Source: Alcaligenes faecalis
GTDB taxonomy: Bacteria > Pseudomonadota > Gammaproteobacteria > Burkholderiales > Burkholderiaceae_B
NCBI RefSeq assembly: GCF_005311025.1
Contig: NZ_CP031747.1
Location: 868,001 to 932,000 of the forward strand
DNA length: 64,000 nt
Direction of reading: 5' to 3'
Part shown: in pieces, positions 44,389 through 54,789 of the stretch
Layout: every line of letters starts with the position of its first letter
How positions within the stretch are numbered: the first letter of the stretch is position 1
Translations under genes and position numbers: made by a program
Notes under the pieces: model-generated
The model's database searches: none
What the model was told of the DNA's origin: nothing
Seen by the model: the letters and a program-made list of their open reading frames with translations, nothing else

Positions 44389-44928
44389 ATGGCACGTTTA
44401 CAAGAGTTCTACCGCGAAAAAGTGGTTGCCGATCTGCAAAAGCAGTTCGAGTACAAGAGCATTATGGAAGTACCCCGCATCACCAAGATCACTCTCAACA
44501 TGGGTGTCTCGGAAGCGGTTGCTGACAAGAAGATTATCGAGAACGCGGTATCGGACATGACCAAAATTGCTGGTCAGAAGCCCGTTATCACGAAAACCCG
44601 CAAAGCTATTGCCGGTTTTAAGATTCGCGAAGATTACCCGATCGGTTGTATGGTGACCCTGCGCGGTCAACGCATGTACGAATTCCTGGATCGTCTGGTC
44701 GCTGTGGCTCTGCCACGCGTTCGTGACTTCCGTGGTGTGTCGGGTCGTGCGTTTGACGGCCGTGGCAACTACAACATGGGGGTTAAAGAGCAAATCATTT
44801 TCCCCGAAATCGAGTACGACAAAATCGACGCAGTGCGTGGTCTGAACATCAGCATCACTACTTCTGCCAAGACGGACGAAGAGGCCAAGGCGCTGCTTAG
44901 CGCGTTCAGCTTCCCGTTCCGCAACTAA
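44389..44928 (+). CDS. rplE: Ribosomal protein L5
   Basis: A 179-residue 50S protein that binds 5S rRNA. The conserved [19 protein letters not shown] and [17 protein letters not shown] segments are present. Standard position between rplX and rpsN. Confidence 0.98.
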   Translation: MARLQEFYREKVVADLQKQFEYKSIMEVPRITKITLNMGVSEAVADKKIIENAVSDMTKIAGQKPVITKTRKAIAGFKIREDYPIGCMVTLRGQRMYEFLDRLVAVALPRVRDFRGVSGRAFDGRGNYNMGVKEQIIFPEIEYDKIDAVRGLNISITTSAKTDEEAKALLSAFSFPFRN

Positions 44929-44938
44929 GGGGCGCAAC

Positions 44939-45244
44939 GTGGCTAAACTTTCCCTCATCAATCGCGACATCAAGCGCGCCAAGCTGGCTGAGAAATTCGC
45001 CGCCAAGCGTGCAGCACTGAAAGCGATCATTGACGACCAGTCCAAGTCTGACGAAGAGCGCTACGAAGCTCGTTTGCAGTTGCAACAATTGCCACGCAAC
45101 GCGAACCCGACCCGTCAACGCAACCGCTGCGTTATCACCGGTCGCCCTCGTGGTGTTTTCAAGAAATTCGGTTTGACTCGCCATAAAGTGCGCGAAATGG
45201 CAATGCGCGGCGAGATCCCCGGTATGACCAAGGCCAGCTGGTAG
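44939..45244 (+). CDS. rpsN: Ribosomal protein S14
   Basis: A 101-residue 30S protein of the zinc-free long type (no CxxC pairs; [20 protein letters not shown]). The start codon is GTG with AGGGGCG upstream. Confidence 0.97.
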   Translation: MAKLSLINRDIKRAKLAEKFAAKRAALKAIIDDQSKSDEERYEARLQLQQLPRNANPTRQRNRCVITGRPRGVFKKFGLTRHKVREMAMRGEIPGMTKASW

Positions 45245-45255
45245 GAGAAATACAC

Positions 45256-45651
45256 ATGAGCATGAGCGATCCAATCGCCGATATGTTGACCCGCGTGCGT
45301 AACGCGCAAATGGTCAACAAGACATCGGTCAGCATGCCCTCCTCGAAGCTGAAAGCAGCTATTGCTGCTGTGCTGAAAGACGAAGGCTACATCGAAGATT
45401 TCCGTATCGTTGGCGAAAAAGCCAAGCCAGAACTGGAAGTCACCCTGAAATACTATGCCGGCCAGCCAGTCATCGAGCGCATCGACCGCGTTTCGCGTCC
45501 TGGACTGCGCATCTACAAAGGCAGCACACACATCCCTCAAGTCATGAACGGCTTGGGTGTTGCTATCGTGTCCACGTCTCGCGGCGTGATGACCGATCGC
45601 AAAGCACGTGCAGCTGGCGTCGGTGGCGAAGTGCTGTGCTACGTGGCATAA
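45256..45651 (+). CDS. rpsH: Ribosomal protein S8
   Basis: A 131-residue 30S protein ([37 protein letters not shown]). In E. coli S8 represses the spc operon by binding near rplE; no such site was checked here. Confidence 0.98.
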   Translation: MSMSDPIADMLTRVRNAQMVNKTSVSMPSSKLKAAIAAVLKDEGYIEDFRIVGEKAKPELEVTLKYYAGQPVIERIDRVSRPGLRIYKGSTHIPQVMNGLGVAIVSTSRGVMTDRKARAAGVGGEVLCYVA

Positions 45652-45663
45652 GGAGAACATCAT

Positions 45664-46197
45664 ATGTCACGTATCGCTAAGTATCCCGTTTCCCTGCCTA
45701 AAGGCGTAGAAACGACCATTGCCGCTGATCAGATCACGGTCAAAGGCCCTCTGGGCACTTTGGTTCAAACTCTGACTGGCGACGTCACTATTGAACTTCA
45801 AGACGGTCAGCTGTCTTTTGTGCCTGCGAACGAAACTCGTCACGCAAACGCAATGTCCGGCACCGTGCGCCAACTGGTCAACAACATGGTTGTTGGCGTG
45901 AGCGCCGGTTTCGAACGCAAGCTGAGTCTGGTTGGCGTGGGCTTCCGTGCCTCCGTCCAGGGTAATGCCTTGAAGTTGCAACTGGGTTTCTCGCACGACA
46001 TCGTGCACGACCTGCCTGAAGGCATCAAAGCCGAGTGCCCAACTCCGACGGAAGTCGTGATCAAGGGCTCGAACAAGCAGGTGGTTGGTCAGGTTGCCGC
46101 AGAAATTCGTGGCTATCGTCCACCAGAGCCTTACAAAGGCAAAGGTGTACGTTACGTCGGCGAACGCGTCATCCTCAAGGAAACCAAGAAGAAATAA
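45664..46197 (+). CDS. rplF: Ribosomal protein L6
   Basis: A 177-residue 50S protein ([16 protein letters not shown]; the C-terminal [13 protein letters not shown] motif). It lies 12 bases after rpsH. Confidence 0.98.
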   Translation: MSRIAKYPVSLPKGVETTIAADQITVKGPLGTLVQTLTGDVTIELQDGQLSFVPANETRHANAMSGTVRQLVNNMVVGVSAGFERKLSLVGVGFRASVQGNALKLQLGFSHDIVHDLPEGIKAECPTPTEVVIKGSNKQVVGQVAAEIRGYRPPEPYKGKGVRYVGERVILKETKKK

Positions 46198-46218
46198 GCC
46201 CGCAGGCAAGGACGAATC

Positions 46219-46572
46219 ATGGACAAGAAACAATCCCGTATGCGTCGTGCAGTGGCTACTCGCCGCAAGATCGCCGAGCTGCGCGTACACCGCCTGTCGG
46301 TGCATCGCACGAATACGCATATTTACGCGAGCATCATCTCGCCCGAAGGCGACCGCGTTCTGGTCAGTGCTTCCACTGTCGAGACCGAAGTTCGCAAAGA
46401 ATTGGCCGTTGGCAGCAACGTAGCGGCAGCCAGCCTGGTTGGCAAGCGCGTCGCCGAAAAGGCGAAGGCTGCGGGCATCGAGACGGTTGCTTTTGACCGC
46501 TCGGGCTTCCGTTACCATGGCCGCGTGAAAGCGCTGGCCGAGGCCGCGCGTGAAGCCGGCTTGAAATTCTAA
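46219..46572 (+). CDS. rplR: Ribosomal protein L18
   Basis: A 117-residue 50S protein that binds 5S rRNA. Conserved [17 protein letters not shown] and C-terminal [20 protein letters not shown] segments are present. Confidence 0.98.
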   Translation: MDKKQSRMRRAVATRRKIAELRVHRLSVHRTNTHIYASIISPEGDRVLVSASTVETEVRKELAVGSNVAAASLVGKRVAEKAKAAGIETVAFDRSGFRYHGRVKALAEAAREAGLKF

Positions 46573-46584
46573 AGGAATTATCAA

Positions 46585-47106
46585 ATGGCTAAAGCACAAG
46601 GCAGACAGGCTCCAGAGCAAGAGCGCGATGACGGCCTGAAAGAAAAGATGATTGCGGTCAACCGCGTCAGCAAAGTCGTTAAAGGTGGTCGCACCATGAG
46701 CTTTGCTTCGCTGGCCGTGGTCGGTGATGGCGATGGTCGCATCGGCATGGGTAAGGGCAAGGCCCGCGAAGTACCCGTTGCTGTTCAGAAGGCAATGGAA
46801 CAGGCCCGTCGTGGTCTGATCAAAGTGCCTCTGAAGAACGGCACCTTGCATCACACCGTAGTTGGTAAGCACGGTGCAGCCACCGTTCTGATCTCTCCCG
46901 CAGCTGAAGGTACTGGCGTTATCGCCGGTGGCCCAATGCGCGCTATCTTCGAAGTGATGGGCGTGCGCAACGTCGTAGCCAAGAGCCTGGGTTCCAGCAA
47001 CCCATACAACATGGTTCGCGCTACATTGAACGGTTTGCGTGCTTGCTCGACACCTGCTGACATTGCTGCCAAGCGCGGCAAGACAGTTGAAGAAATTCTG
47101 GGGTAA
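46585..47106 (+). CDS. rpsE: Ribosomal protein S5
   Basis: A 173-residue 30S protein with the double-stranded RNA-binding N-domain ([19 protein letters not shown]) and [18 protein letters not shown]. It takes part in decoding fidelity and mRNA unwinding. Confidence 0.98.
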   Translation: MAKAQGRQAPEQERDDGLKEKMIAVNRVSKVVKGGRTMSFASLAVVGDGDGRIGMGKGKAREVPVAVQKAMEQARRGLIKVPLKNGTLHHTVVGKHGAATVLISPAAEGTGVIAGGPMRAIFEVMGVRNVVAKSLGSSNPYNMVRATLNGLRACSTPADIAAKRGKTVEEILG

Positions 47107-47109
47107 GTC

Positions 47110-47295
47110 ATGGCACAGAAACAAATCAAAGTTACGTTGGTGCGTTCGGTCATCGGCACAAAGCAAAGCCATCGCGACACCGTTCGCGGCCTGGGTCTGC
47201 GCCGAGTCAACACCAGCCGTGTATTGGTTGATACTCCTGAGGTTCGTGGGATGATCCGCAAGGTGGATTATCTGGTTACGGTCTCGGAAGCCTGA
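47110..47295 (+). CDS. rpmD: Ribosomal protein L30
   Basis: A 61-residue 50S protein ([38 protein letters not shown]). It starts three bases after the rpsE stop. Confidence 0.98.
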   Translation: MAQKQIKVTLVRSVIGTKQSHRDTVRGLGLRRVNTSRVLVDTPEVRGMIRKVDYLVTVSEA

Positions 47296-47306
47296 AAGGA
47301 ATCGGG

Positions 47307-47747
47307 ATGTCTGAATTGCAATTAAACAATCTCAAGCCCGCCGCTGGCGCCAAACACGCAGCACGTCGTGTTGGTCGCGGTGTCGGTTCCGGCTTGGGCA
47401 AAACCGGCGGACGTGGTCATAAAGGCCAGAAATCCCGCTCGGGTGGTTTTCATAAAGTCGGTTTCGAAGGCGGTCAAATGCCTTTGCAACGTCGTTTGCC
47501 CAAGCGTGGTTTCACCACCCTGGACGACCACCTGTACGCAGAAGTACGTCTGTCCGAACTGCAAAAAATGGATGCCGAAGTTATCGACGTCCAGGCACTG
47601 AAGCAGGCTGGCGTGGTTGGCCAAATGGTGCGTTACGCTAAAGTCATCAAGTCCGGTGAACTTTCCCGTAAAGTTGCGCTGAAAGGCATTAATGCAACGG
47701 CCGGCGCTCGCGCCGCGATCGAAGCAGCCGGCGGCTCGCTGGAATAA
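47307..47747 (+). CDS. rplO: Ribosomal protein L15
   Basis: A 146-residue 50S protein with a glycine- and arginine-rich N-terminal arm ([19 protein letters not shown]). It directly precedes secY, as usual. Confidence 0.98.
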   Translation: MSELQLNNLKPAAGAKHAARRVGRGVGSGLGKTGGRGHKGQKSRSGGFHKVGFEGGQMPLQRRLPKRGFTTLDDHLYAEVRLSELQKMDAEVIDVQALKQAGVVGQMVRYAKVIKSGELSRKVALKGINATAGARAAIEAAGGSLE

Positions 47748-47759
47748 AAAGGGGTCACG

Positions 47760-49085
47760 GTGGCAAAAGCTCAGGCACAGAGTAAGTCGGGTCCGCGCTA
47801 CGGCGATTTGAAACGTCGTCTCGTTTTCCTGTTGCTCGCCCTGATTGTCTACCGCTTGGGTACGCACATTCCGGTACCAGGCATCAATCCTGATGCCTTG
47901 TCCGAACTGTTTACTCAAAACCAGAGTGGTATTCTGGGTTTGTTTAACATGTTCTCCGGTGGTGCTTTAGAGCGATTCTCAGTGTTCGCACTGGGAATCA
48001 TGCCCTACATCTCTGCGTCCATCATCATGCAATTGATGACCGCTGTGGTGCCCACGCTGGAAGCAATCAAGAAAGAGGGTGAGTCGGGTCGTCGCAAGAT
48101 CACGCAATACACCCGTTACGGAACGGTCTTTTTGGCTTTGTTCCAGGGAGTTGGGATTTCCATCGCTCTAGAATCGCAGCCCGGTCTGGTTATCGACCCA
48201 GGGATGCTGTTTCGCTTCACGACAGTGGTAACACTGGTCACTGGCACCATGTTCGTCATGTGGCTGGGTGAACAAATCACTGAACGTGGATTGGGTAATG
48301 GTATTTCCATCCTGATCTTCGCCGGTATCGTAGCGGGTCTGCCTAATGCTTTGGGCGGTATGCTTGATCTGGTGCGTACGGATTCCATGTCGATTCTATC
48401 GGCACTGTTTATCCTCGTTTTAGTAGCCGCCGTCACGTACTTCGTCGTCTTTGTCGAGCGTGGTCAGCGTCGTATCACGGTCAACTACGCCAAACGGCAA
48501 GTAGGTAACCGTATCTATGGTGGTCAAAGCTCGCATTTGCCGCTGAAACTGAACATGGCTGGCGTGATCCCTCCGATCTTCGCTTCGTCCATCATTCTGT
48601 TGCCAGCGACAATTGCTAATTGGTTCTCCAGCACACCCGGTCTGGGTTGGTTGCGTGAAATCGAGGCTGCTTTGTCGCCGCGTCAGCCGCTTTACATTAC
48701 TTTGTTCTCCGCGCTGATCATTTTGTTCTGCTTTTTCTACACGGCCCTGGTGTTCAACAGCCGCGAAACTGCAGACAACCTGAAAAAGAGTGGAGCCTTC
48801 GTACCAGGGATTCGTCCCGGTGATCAGACAGCGCGTTATATCGACAAGATTTTGATGCGTCTGACTTTGGCCGGTGCGATCTACATTACCTTGGTGTGTT
48901 TGGTACCAGAGTTCTTGCAAATGCGCTGGAATGTACCGTTCTATTTTGGCGGCACATCCTTGCTGATTATTGTTGTAGTAACCATGGACTTCATGGCGCA
49001 GGCCCAGGCCTATGTCATGTCACAACAATACGACTCGCTGCTCAAGAAGGCTAACTTCAAAGGCTCGAGCTTGCCGATGCGGTAA
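47760..49085 (+). CDS. secY: SecY, protein translocase channel
   Basis: A 441-residue membrane protein with ten helices forming the SecYEG channel. Typical segments include [14 protein letters not shown], the plug-region [20 protein letters not shown] and [17 protein letters not shown]. The start is GTG. It is embedded in the ribosomal operon between rplO and infA. Confidence 0.97.
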   Translation: MAKAQAQSKSGPRYGDLKRRLVFLLLALIVYRLGTHIPVPGINPDALSELFTQNQSGILGLFNMFSGGALERFSVFALGIMPYISASIIMQLMTAVVPTLEAIKKEGESGRRKITQYTRYGTVFLALFQGVGISIALESQPGLVIDPGMLFRFTTVVTLVTGTMFVMWLGEQITERGLGNGISILIFAGIVAGLPNALGGMLDLVRTDSMSILSALFILVLVAAVTYFVVFVERGQRRITVNYAKRQVGNRIYGGQSSHLPLKLNMAGVIPPIFASSIILLPATIANWFSSTPGLGWLREIEAALSPRQPLYITLFSALIILFCFFYTALVFNSRETADNLKKSGAFVPGIRPGDQTARYIDKILMRLTLAGAIYITLVCLVPEFLQMRWNVPFYFGGTSLLIIVVVTMDFMAQAQAYVMSQQYDSLLKKANFKGSSLPMR

Positions 49086-49094
49086 TTCACGAAA

Positions 49095-49313
49095 ATGGCA
49101 AAGGACGACGTCATTCAAATGCAGGGACAGGTTCTTGAGAACCTTCCCAACGCAACTTTTCGCGTCAAGCTGGAAAATGGTCACGTAGTGCTCGGATACA
49201 TTTCAGGCAAAATGCGTATGCACTATATCCGGATTCTGCCGGGCGATAAGGTCACTGTGGAGCTCACGCCCTATGATCTATCCCGAGCACGAATTGTGTT
49301 CCGCTCCAAATAA
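49095..49313 (+). CDS. infA: Translation initiation factor IF-1
   Basis: A 72-residue S1/OB-fold protein ([19 protein letters not shown]) that binds the 30S A site. It lies nine bases after secY. Confidence 0.98.
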   Translation: MAKDDVIQMQGQVLENLPNATFRVKLENGHVVLGYISGKMRMHYIRILPGDKVTVELTPYDLSRARIVFRSK

Positions 49314-49345
49314 GCGGCCGGTTACAGGAAACTAGGAGTCAAACC

Positions 49346-49459
49346 ATGAAGGTAATGGCATCAGTAAAGCGGATCTGCCGCAACTGCAAAATCATTAAAC
49401 GTCATGGCGTGGTGCGTGTCATCTGCACCGATCCACGTCATAAGCAGCGTCAAGGCTAA
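49346..49459 (+). CDS. rpmJ: Ribosomal protein L36
   Basis: A 37-residue 50S protein, [18 protein letters not shown] onward, with the zinc pattern CxxC...C...H ([12 protein letters not shown]). AGGAG lies eight bases upstream of the ATG. It is short and easily missed by length filters. Confidence 0.97.
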   Translation: MKVMASVKRICRNCKIIKRHGVVRVICTDPRHKQRQG

Positions 49460-49495
49460 GTTGCCGAAACGCAACCGATTTAACAAGGAATAACC

Positions 49496-49861
49496 ATGGC
49501 CCGTATTGCCGGCATTAACATCCCGCCGCATCAACACGCCGAAATCGGTCTTACCGCGATTTTCGGCATCGGTCGCACCCGCGCTCGCAAGATTTGCGAA
49601 GCATCGGGTATTGAATACTCCAAGAAGGTCAAAGATCTGACCGACGCGGAACTCGAGCGCATTCGCGAACAGATCGGCCTGTTCACCGTAGAAGGTGACC
49701 TGCGTCGTGAAGTTCAGCTCTCGATCAAGCGTTTGGCTGACTTGGGAACTTACCGTGGCATGCGTCATCGTCGCGGTCTGCCAGTGCGCGGCCAACGTAC
49801 ACGCACTAACGCTCGCACCCGTAAAGGTCCGCGTCGCGCCGCCGCGTCCCTGAAGAAATAA
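49496..49861 (+). CDS. rpsM: Ribosomal protein S13
   Basis: A 121-residue 30S head protein ([20 protein letters not shown]-terminal [14 protein letters not shown]). First gene of the alpha-operon part. Confidence 0.98.
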   Translation: MARIAGINIPPHQHAEIGLTAIFGIGRTRARKICEASGIEYSKKVKDLTDAELERIREQIGLFTVEGDLRREVQLSIKRLADLGTYRGMRHRRGLPVRGQRTRTNARTRKGPRRAAASLKK

Positions 49862-49875
49862 TCGAGGAATAGAAG

Positions 49876-50274
49876 ATGGCCAAAGCTTCTAGCAGCGCTT
49901 CACGCGCACGCAAGAAAGTCAAAAAAAGCGTGTCGGACGGGATTGCTCACGTCCACGCTTCTTTTAACAACACGATCATCACCATTACTGACCGTCAGGG
50001 CAACGCATTGTCCTGGGCTACGTCGGGTGGCGCGGGCTTTAAAGGCTCTCGTAAATCCACGCCGTTTGCCGCGCAGGTTGCCGCTGAAACAGCCGGCCGT
50101 ACTGCCATGGAATACGGTATTAAAAATCTTGAAGTTCGCATCAAGGGCCCCGGTCCAGGCCGTGAATCGTCTGTGCGTGCTCTGAATGCTCTGGGTATCA
50201 AGATCACCAGCATTGCAGACATCACACCGGTTCCGCATAACGGCTGCCGTCCGCCCAAGCGTCGTCGCATCTAA
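49876..50274 (+). CDS. rpsK: Ribosomal protein S11
   Basis: A 132-residue 30S platform protein ([21 protein letters not shown]-terminal [18 protein letters not shown]). It sits between rpsM and rpsD. Confidence 0.98.
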   Translation: MAKASSSASRARKKVKKSVSDGIAHVHASFNNTIITITDRQGNALSWATSGGAGFKGSRKSTPFAAQVAAETAGRTAMEYGIKNLEVRIKGPGPGRESSVRALNALGIKITSIADITPVPHNGCRPPKRRRI

Positions 50275-50285
50275 GGGGAAGCGAA

Positions 50286-50909
50286 GTGGCTCGTTATATT
50301 GGACCAAAATGCAAGCTCTCGCGTCGCGAGGGTACCGATCTGTTTTTGAAGAGCGCCCGTCGCTCGCTGGATTCCAAGTGCAAACTGGAATCGCGTCCTG
50401 GTCAGCACGGCCGCACCTCCGGTGCTCGTACGTCTGACTTCGGTCTGCAGCTGCGCGAAAAGCAAAAGCTCAAGCGTATGTACGGCGTGCTGGAAAAGCA
50501 GTTCCGCAAGTACTACGTTGAAGCTGACCGCCGTCGTGGCAACACCGGTGAAACGCTGATTCAATTGCTGGAATCGCGTCTGGACAACGTGGTTTACCGC
50601 ATGGGCTTTGGCTCTACACGTGCAGAAGCACGTCAGCTGGTGAACCACCGTGCAATCGAAGTCAACGGTCACACCGCTGACATCGCTTCCATGCTGATCA
50701 AGGCTGGTGACGTTGTTTCCGTGCGCGAAAAAGCTAAATCCCAAGGCCGTATCAAGGAATCCCTGGATCTGGCTACGGGCATTGGCTTGCCTCAGTGGGT
50801 AGAAGTTGACACCGCCAAGCTGTCCGGCGTGTTCAAGCAAGCTCCTGATCGCGCTGATGTCGCTCAAGACATCAACGAATCGCTGGTTGTTGAGTTGTAC
50901 TCGCGTTAA
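50286..50909 (+). CDS. rpsD: Ribosomal protein S4
   Basis: A 207-residue 30S assembly protein with the S4 RNA-binding domain ([20 protein letters not shown]). The start is GTG. In E. coli S4 represses the alpha operon. A hairpin region separates it from rpoA. Confidence 0.98.
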   Translation: MARYIGPKCKLSRREGTDLFLKSARRSLDSKCKLESRPGQHGRTSGARTSDFGLQLREKQKLKRMYGVLEKQFRKYYVEADRRRGNTGETLIQLLESRLDNVVYRMGFGSTRAEARQLVNHRAIEVNGHTADIASMLIKAGDVVSVREKAKSQGRIKESLDLATGIGLPQWVEVDTAKLSGVFKQAPDRADVAQDINESLVVELYSR

Positions 50910-50950
50910 TTTTGTACGCGAAGACCTCTTACGCAATGCAGTAATCGCAG

Positions 50951-50979
50951 GCCCACTTCCCGATTTTCGGCAAGTGGGC
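50951..50979 (+). terminator. Hairpin between rpsD and rpoA
   Basis: GCCCACTT (50951-50958) and AAGTGGGC (50972-50979) form a stem with an inner CGA/TCG pairing, followed by only a weak CTTTG tail. It could be a partial terminator or processing site that sets the rpoA level. Confidence 0.5.
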
Positions 50980-51062
50980 TTTGCGATACTATCCCGCTGG
51001 CTTTGCCAGTTTCCGTCAGCCTTATCGGTGTAACGAGCCGAGGGTATTGAAAAGGAAATCGA

Positions 51063-52046
51063 ATGTCTCAAGGTTTTTTGAAACCCCGTTCCATCGAAGT
51101 TGAACCGATCAGCAAAAATCACGCCAAGGTGATCATGGAGCCTTTCGAGCGCGGCTACGGCCACACTCTGGGCAACGCACTGCGTCGTATCTTGCTGTCC
51201 TCCATGACCGGCTATGCACCCACTGAAGTGCAGATTACCGGTGTGGTGCACGAGTACTCCACGCTGCCAGGCGTGGGCGAGGACGTGGTTGATATCTTGA
51301 TGAACCTGAAGGGCGTGGTCTTCAAGCTGCACAGCCGTGAAGAAGTTACCCTGATTCTGCGCAAGGAAGGCGCCGGCCAAGTTCTGGCCAGCGACATCGA
51401 ATTGCCGCACGACGTTGAAATCATCAACCCCAATCATGTGATTGCCACCTTGACCGACGACGGCAAGCTGGAAATGCAAATCAAGGTTGAGCAAGGCCGT
51501 GGCTACGTTCCTGGTAACGTGCGCGCCCTGGCTGATGATCGCACCCACACGATCGGTCGTATCGTGCTGGACGCCTCCTACAGCCCAGTGCGTCGTGTTA
51601 GCTACGCGGTCGAAAACGCCCGTGTGGAACAGCGTACTGACCTGGACAAGCTGGTTCTGGACATTGAAACCAACGGCGTGATCTCGCCCGAGGAAGCCGT
51701 GCGCCAGTCCGCTCGCATCCTGATGGATCAAATCTCTGTGTTTGCTGCTCTGGAAGGTGTGGGCGATGCCTACGAAGCTCCAGTGCGTGGCGCTCCACAG
51801 ATCGATCCTGTGTTGCTGCGTCCTGTCGACGATCTGGAACTGACGGTTCGTTCCGCAAACTGCCTGAAAGCCGAAAATATCTACTACATCGGCGATCTGA
51901 TCCAGCGTACCGAAAACGAGCTGTTGAAGACTCCAAACCTGGGTCGCAAATCCTTGAACGAAATCAAGGAAGTGTTGGCTGCACGTGGTCTGACTTTGGG
52001 CATGAAGCTCGAAAACTGGCCACCACTGGGTCTTGAGCGTCCATAA
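51063..52046 (+). CDS. rpoA: RNA polymerase alpha subunit
   Basis: A 327-residue protein. The N-terminal dimerisation domain ([20 protein letters not shown]) and the C-terminal DNA- and activator-binding domain ([37 protein letters not shown]) are intact. Position between rpsD and rplQ is standard. Confidence 0.98.
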   Translation: MSQGFLKPRSIEVEPISKNHAKVIMEPFERGYGHTLGNALRRILLSSMTGYAPTEVQITGVVHEYSTLPGVGEDVVDILMNLKGVVFKLHSREEVTLILRKEGAGQVLASDIELPHDVEIINPNHVIATLTDDGKLEMQIKVEQGRGYVPGNVRALADDRTHTIGRIVLDASYSPVRRVSYAVENARVEQRTDLDKLVLDIETNGVISPEEAVRQSARILMDQISVFAALEGVGDAYEAPVRGAPQIDPVLLRPVDDLELTVRSANCLKAENIYYIGDLIQRTENELLKTPNLGRKSLNEIKEVLAARGLTLGMKLENWPPLGLERP

Positions 52047-52075
52047 GTAGTAAGCAAGACAGACGTACTTAGACG

Positions 52076-52128
52076 CCGCTTACACTTTTTCTGGTGTTGT
52101 ACACCTGCAAAAAGTGTAGGTGGCGGCT
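52076..52128 (+). promoter_or_regulatory. Long structured hairpin between rpoA and rplQ
   Basis: Nested complementary arms: GCCGC with GCGGC (outer), TACACTTTTT (52082-52091) with AAAAAGTGTA (52110-52119), and GGTGT with ACACC (inner, loop TGT). No T run follows, so it is not a classic terminator. It lies in an unusually long 202-base rpoA-rplQ gap together with a second small hairpin (GCATGTCGC/GCGGCATGC near 52197-52219). Confidence 0.65.
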
Positions 52129-52248
52129 GAAAATGTGCTATTGTTTTGCGCTGTCCATCTGGTCCGCAGCTTAGCTGATAGAAGAACCGGATTTACGCAT
52201 GTCGCATAAGCGGCATGCCAATTAGATTCATTATTTAGGAAAATCATC

Positions 52249-52635
52249 ATGCGTCACCGTCACGGTCTACGTAAACTGAATCGTACCAGCAGCCACCGTT
52301 TGGCCATGTTCCGCAACATGTCCGTGTCCCTGCTGACTCACGAAGCCATCAAAACCACCCTGCCTAAAGCTAAAGAGCTGCGCCGCGTGGTTGAGCCTCT
52401 GATCACTTTGGCTAAAAACCCAACCTTGGCAAACCGTCGTCTGGCTTTCGCCCGTCTGCGCGACCGCGATGCAGTGACCAAGCTGTTTGAAGTTTTCGGC
52501 CCACGTTACCAAGAGCGTAACGGCGGCTACACCCGCATCCTGAAAATGGGTTTCCGTCAGGGTGACAACGCTCCTATGGCATTCATGGAGCTGGTGGATC
52601 GTCCAGAAGTTCAGGAAGAAGCCGCTGCTGAATAA
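52249..52635 (+). CDS. rplQ: Ribosomal protein L17
   Basis: A 128-residue 50S protein ([37 protein letters not shown]). Last gene of the alpha operon, followed by a terminator. Confidence 0.98.
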   Translation: MRHRHGLRKLNRTSSHRLAMFRNMSVSLLTHEAIKTTLPKAKELRRVVEPLITLAKNPTLANRRLAFARLRDRDAVTKLFEVFGPRYQERNGGYTRILKMGFRQGDNAPMAFMELVDRPEVQEEAAAE

Positions 52636-52662
52636 GCGCCGCTTGTTTCTACAGTAGTATTG

Positions 52663-52691
52663 AAAACGGACTCTCAGGAGTCCGTTTTTTT
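52663..52691 (+). terminator. Terminator of the spc/alpha ribosomal block
   Basis: CGGACTC and GAGTCCG form a perfect stem around TCAG, followed by seven T, 28 bases after the rplQ stop. Confidence 0.93.
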
Positions 52692-52913
52692 ATTGGCCAG
52701 ATGCTTGCCAAAGTCATGGCAAGGCACTGTTATGCAAGGGTTTTTACCAAGGTTTGCGGGCCGCATAACTTTAAAGTTCAAATAATTGCAGGCAATTGAT
52801 AAAACCGGCAGTGATCCGATAGTGGGCCTTGGGGCCGCTCCCTAAAATCTGCGCTATGTCAGCTTCGCCATGGTGGTGAGCTGTAAAGAACGACGATTTT
52901 CAGGAGACTGGCG

Positions 52914-53999
52914 ATGGCACAGAATACATTGCTCACACACGATAAGTTTCTGCTGGGAACCTTTGCCACTAACTGCGGTGGTGGCATGACGGTATCGACC
53001 TTGCCGGATCGCTGGCAAGCTACGTGGGAAAACAATCTGAAGCTGGGCAAGCTGCTGGACGATGCTGGCATCGACTTCATGCTGCCTATCGCCCGTTGGA
53101 TTGGTTACGGTGGCGAAACCGATTTCCACGGCTACGTACTGGAAACCGTCACCTGGGCGACTGCTTTGCTGGCCAATACTCGCAATATCAGCGTGTTTTC
53201 CACTGTGCACACGGTTGCTAACCATCCCGTGGTGATTGCCAAGCAAATCGCCACCATGGCCCAGATGAGCGGCAACCGGGTCGGTTTGAATATCGTGGCC
53301 GGCTGGAACAAGCCTGAGTATGACGCCTTGGGCGTGAAGCTGCCTGATGATCATGAAACCCGCTACGGCTATGCGCAAGAATGGTTCGATCTGATCAAGA
53401 AGATCTGGCACCACGATGGCCGTTTCGATTGGGATGGCAAATACTTCCAGGCCAAGGGTGTCTACGGCAATCCCCGTCCTGAATTTGATCCGCCTATCTT
53501 TAATGCCGCTGGTTCTGGTCAAGGCCGTGAGTTTGCCAGCCGCAATGCCAACTTCCTGTTCACGCCCGCCATGGAGCTGGAGCGCTCCAGGAAAGAAGTG
53601 GCCGAGCTCAAGGCGCAGGGCCAGGCACAAGGTCGCAAGGTCGATGTGATGACGTTCTCGCACGTGGTTTGCCGTCCTACGGAAGCCGAGGCCAAGGCCG
53701 AGTGGGAACGCATCATGGGCAATATCGATAATGGCGCTGTGGATAATCTGATGAATTTGCAGTTTGCCCACGCTCATTCTTTCCCGCACGAACTGCTGGA
53801 GCAGATTCGCGAGCGCATGGCGGCTGGCCACGGCGGTTTCCCGCTGGTGGGTACACCCGAGCAAGTGGCCGACGGTTTGTGTGCTCTGCACGAAGCCGGT
53901 TTCCGGGGAACAACCTTGTCCTTTGTGGACTATGTAAAGGAATTCCCTTATTTCCGTGATACTGTGCTGCCTTTGTTGCAGCAGCGTGGCATTCGCTAA
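52914..53999 (+). CDS. LLM-class flavin-dependent monooxygenase (RutA/sulfone-monooxygenase-like)
   Basis: A 361-residue luciferase-like TIM-barrel enzyme. The N-terminus LGTFATNCGGGMTVSTLPDRW and the segment NRVGLNIVAGWNKPEYDALG are typical of the RutA/SfnG/DmoA group, which uses reduced FMN supplied by a partner. The substrate (pyrimidine, sulfone or alkanesulfonate type) cannot be settled. A flavin reductase follows 122 bases downstream, and an AraC regulator after that. Confidence 0.88.
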   Translation: MAQNTLLTHDKFLLGTFATNCGGGMTVSTLPDRWQATWENNLKLGKLLDDAGIDFMLPIARWIGYGGETDFHGYVLETVTWATALLANTRNISVFSTVHTVANHPVVIAKQIATMAQMSGNRVGLNIVAGWNKPEYDALGVKLPDDHETRYGYAQEWFDLIKKIWHHDGRFDWDGKYFQAKGVYGNPRPEFDPPIFNAAGSGQGREFASRNANFLFTPAMELERSRKEVAELKAQGQAQGRKVDVMTFSHVVCRPTEAEAKAEWERIMGNIDNGAVDNLMNLQFAHAHSFPHELLEQIRERMAAGHGGFPLVGTPEQVADGLCALHEAGFRGTTLSFVDYVKEFPYFRDTVLPLLQQRGIR

Positions 54000-54121
54000 G
54001 AGCGATCTGCTGGCTATCGGGCAGGCTTTGGTTTGCTCAGGGGGATAGCCAGTTCACATAAGCCACGCAGGCAGCACCGTCCTGATGACTGTGCTGCCCA
54101 TAAGATTAGAAAAGGTGAATC

Positions 54122-54667
54122 ATGCCTGTGGAATTGGCTTCCTTGCCGACAGACCAAGCGCTACACGTGCCTGGGGTTTCTGCCGAGCAGTTCAAACTTG
54201 CTATGCGCCATCTGGGTGGCACGGCCAATGTGATTACGGTCGAACACCAGGGCCAGCGCAGCGGCCTGACTGCGACTTCGGTGACCTCGGTAGCCGCAGA
54301 TCCGGCAGAGGTGCTGGTCTGCGTGAATCAAAGCTCCTCGTCCTGGCCTTTGATGCGAGACAGTGGTCTGTTTGGTGTGAATATCCTGGGTGTCGAGCAG
54401 GCAGGCATGGCTTTGCAGTTTGCCGGTTTCAAAGGCGAGCAAGGCGATGCGCGTTATGCCGGGCACGATTGGCTGCGTACCGGGCACGGCATCTGGCTGG
54501 CTCGACAGGCTCCCGCCGCTTTGGCCTGCCAGATTGTGGAAGTAATTGAACGCCATAGCCACGCCTTGGTATTGGGCCGTGTGTTGCAGGTGCACCATGC
54601 CGAGCAGGAACAGGATTCGCCCTTGCTGTACTGGCAGGGACGTTTTGGCCGCTTTCAGGGCCAGTAA
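54122..54667 (+). CDS. Flavin reductase (RutF/HpaC-like)
   Basis: A 181-residue FMN-binding split-barrel protein (MRHLGGTANVITVEHQGQRS, TATSVTSVAADPAEVLVCVNQ). It likely uses NAD(P)H to supply reduced flavin to the LLM oxygenase upstream. AAAAGG lies about seven bases upstream of the ATG. A strong terminator follows. Confidence 0.9.
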   Translation: MPVELASLPTDQALHVPGVSAEQFKLAMRHLGGTANVITVEHQGQRSGLTATSVTSVAADPAEVLVCVNQSSSSWPLMRDSGLFGVNILGVEQAGMALQFAGFKGEQGDARYAGHDWLRTGHGIWLARQAPAALACQIVEVIERHSHALVLGRVLQVHHAEQEQDSPLLYWQGRFGRFQGQ

Positions 54668-54741
54668 ATCGGCGGGCTTGTTCTCCCTGGCTGGATGCCT
54701 GAGCTGGGCCTAGGGATAGTCTCGATGTTGCAGTGCGAGAG

Positions 54742-54770
54742 GCTGTGCCACACTAAGGCACAGCTTTTTT
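54742..54770 (+). terminator. Terminator after the flavin reductase
   Basis: GCTGTGCC and GGCACAGC form a perfect eight-pair stem around a seven-base loop, followed by six T. It separates the monooxygenase pair from the AraC gene. Confidence 0.9.
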
Positions 54771-54789
54771 ATCGCCTGTTGCGACGCTC

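Noticed and set aside
45667-47172. Long minus-strand frame under rplF-rpsE
   Set aside because: It lies opposite several intact ribosomal protein genes and has no supporting signal.
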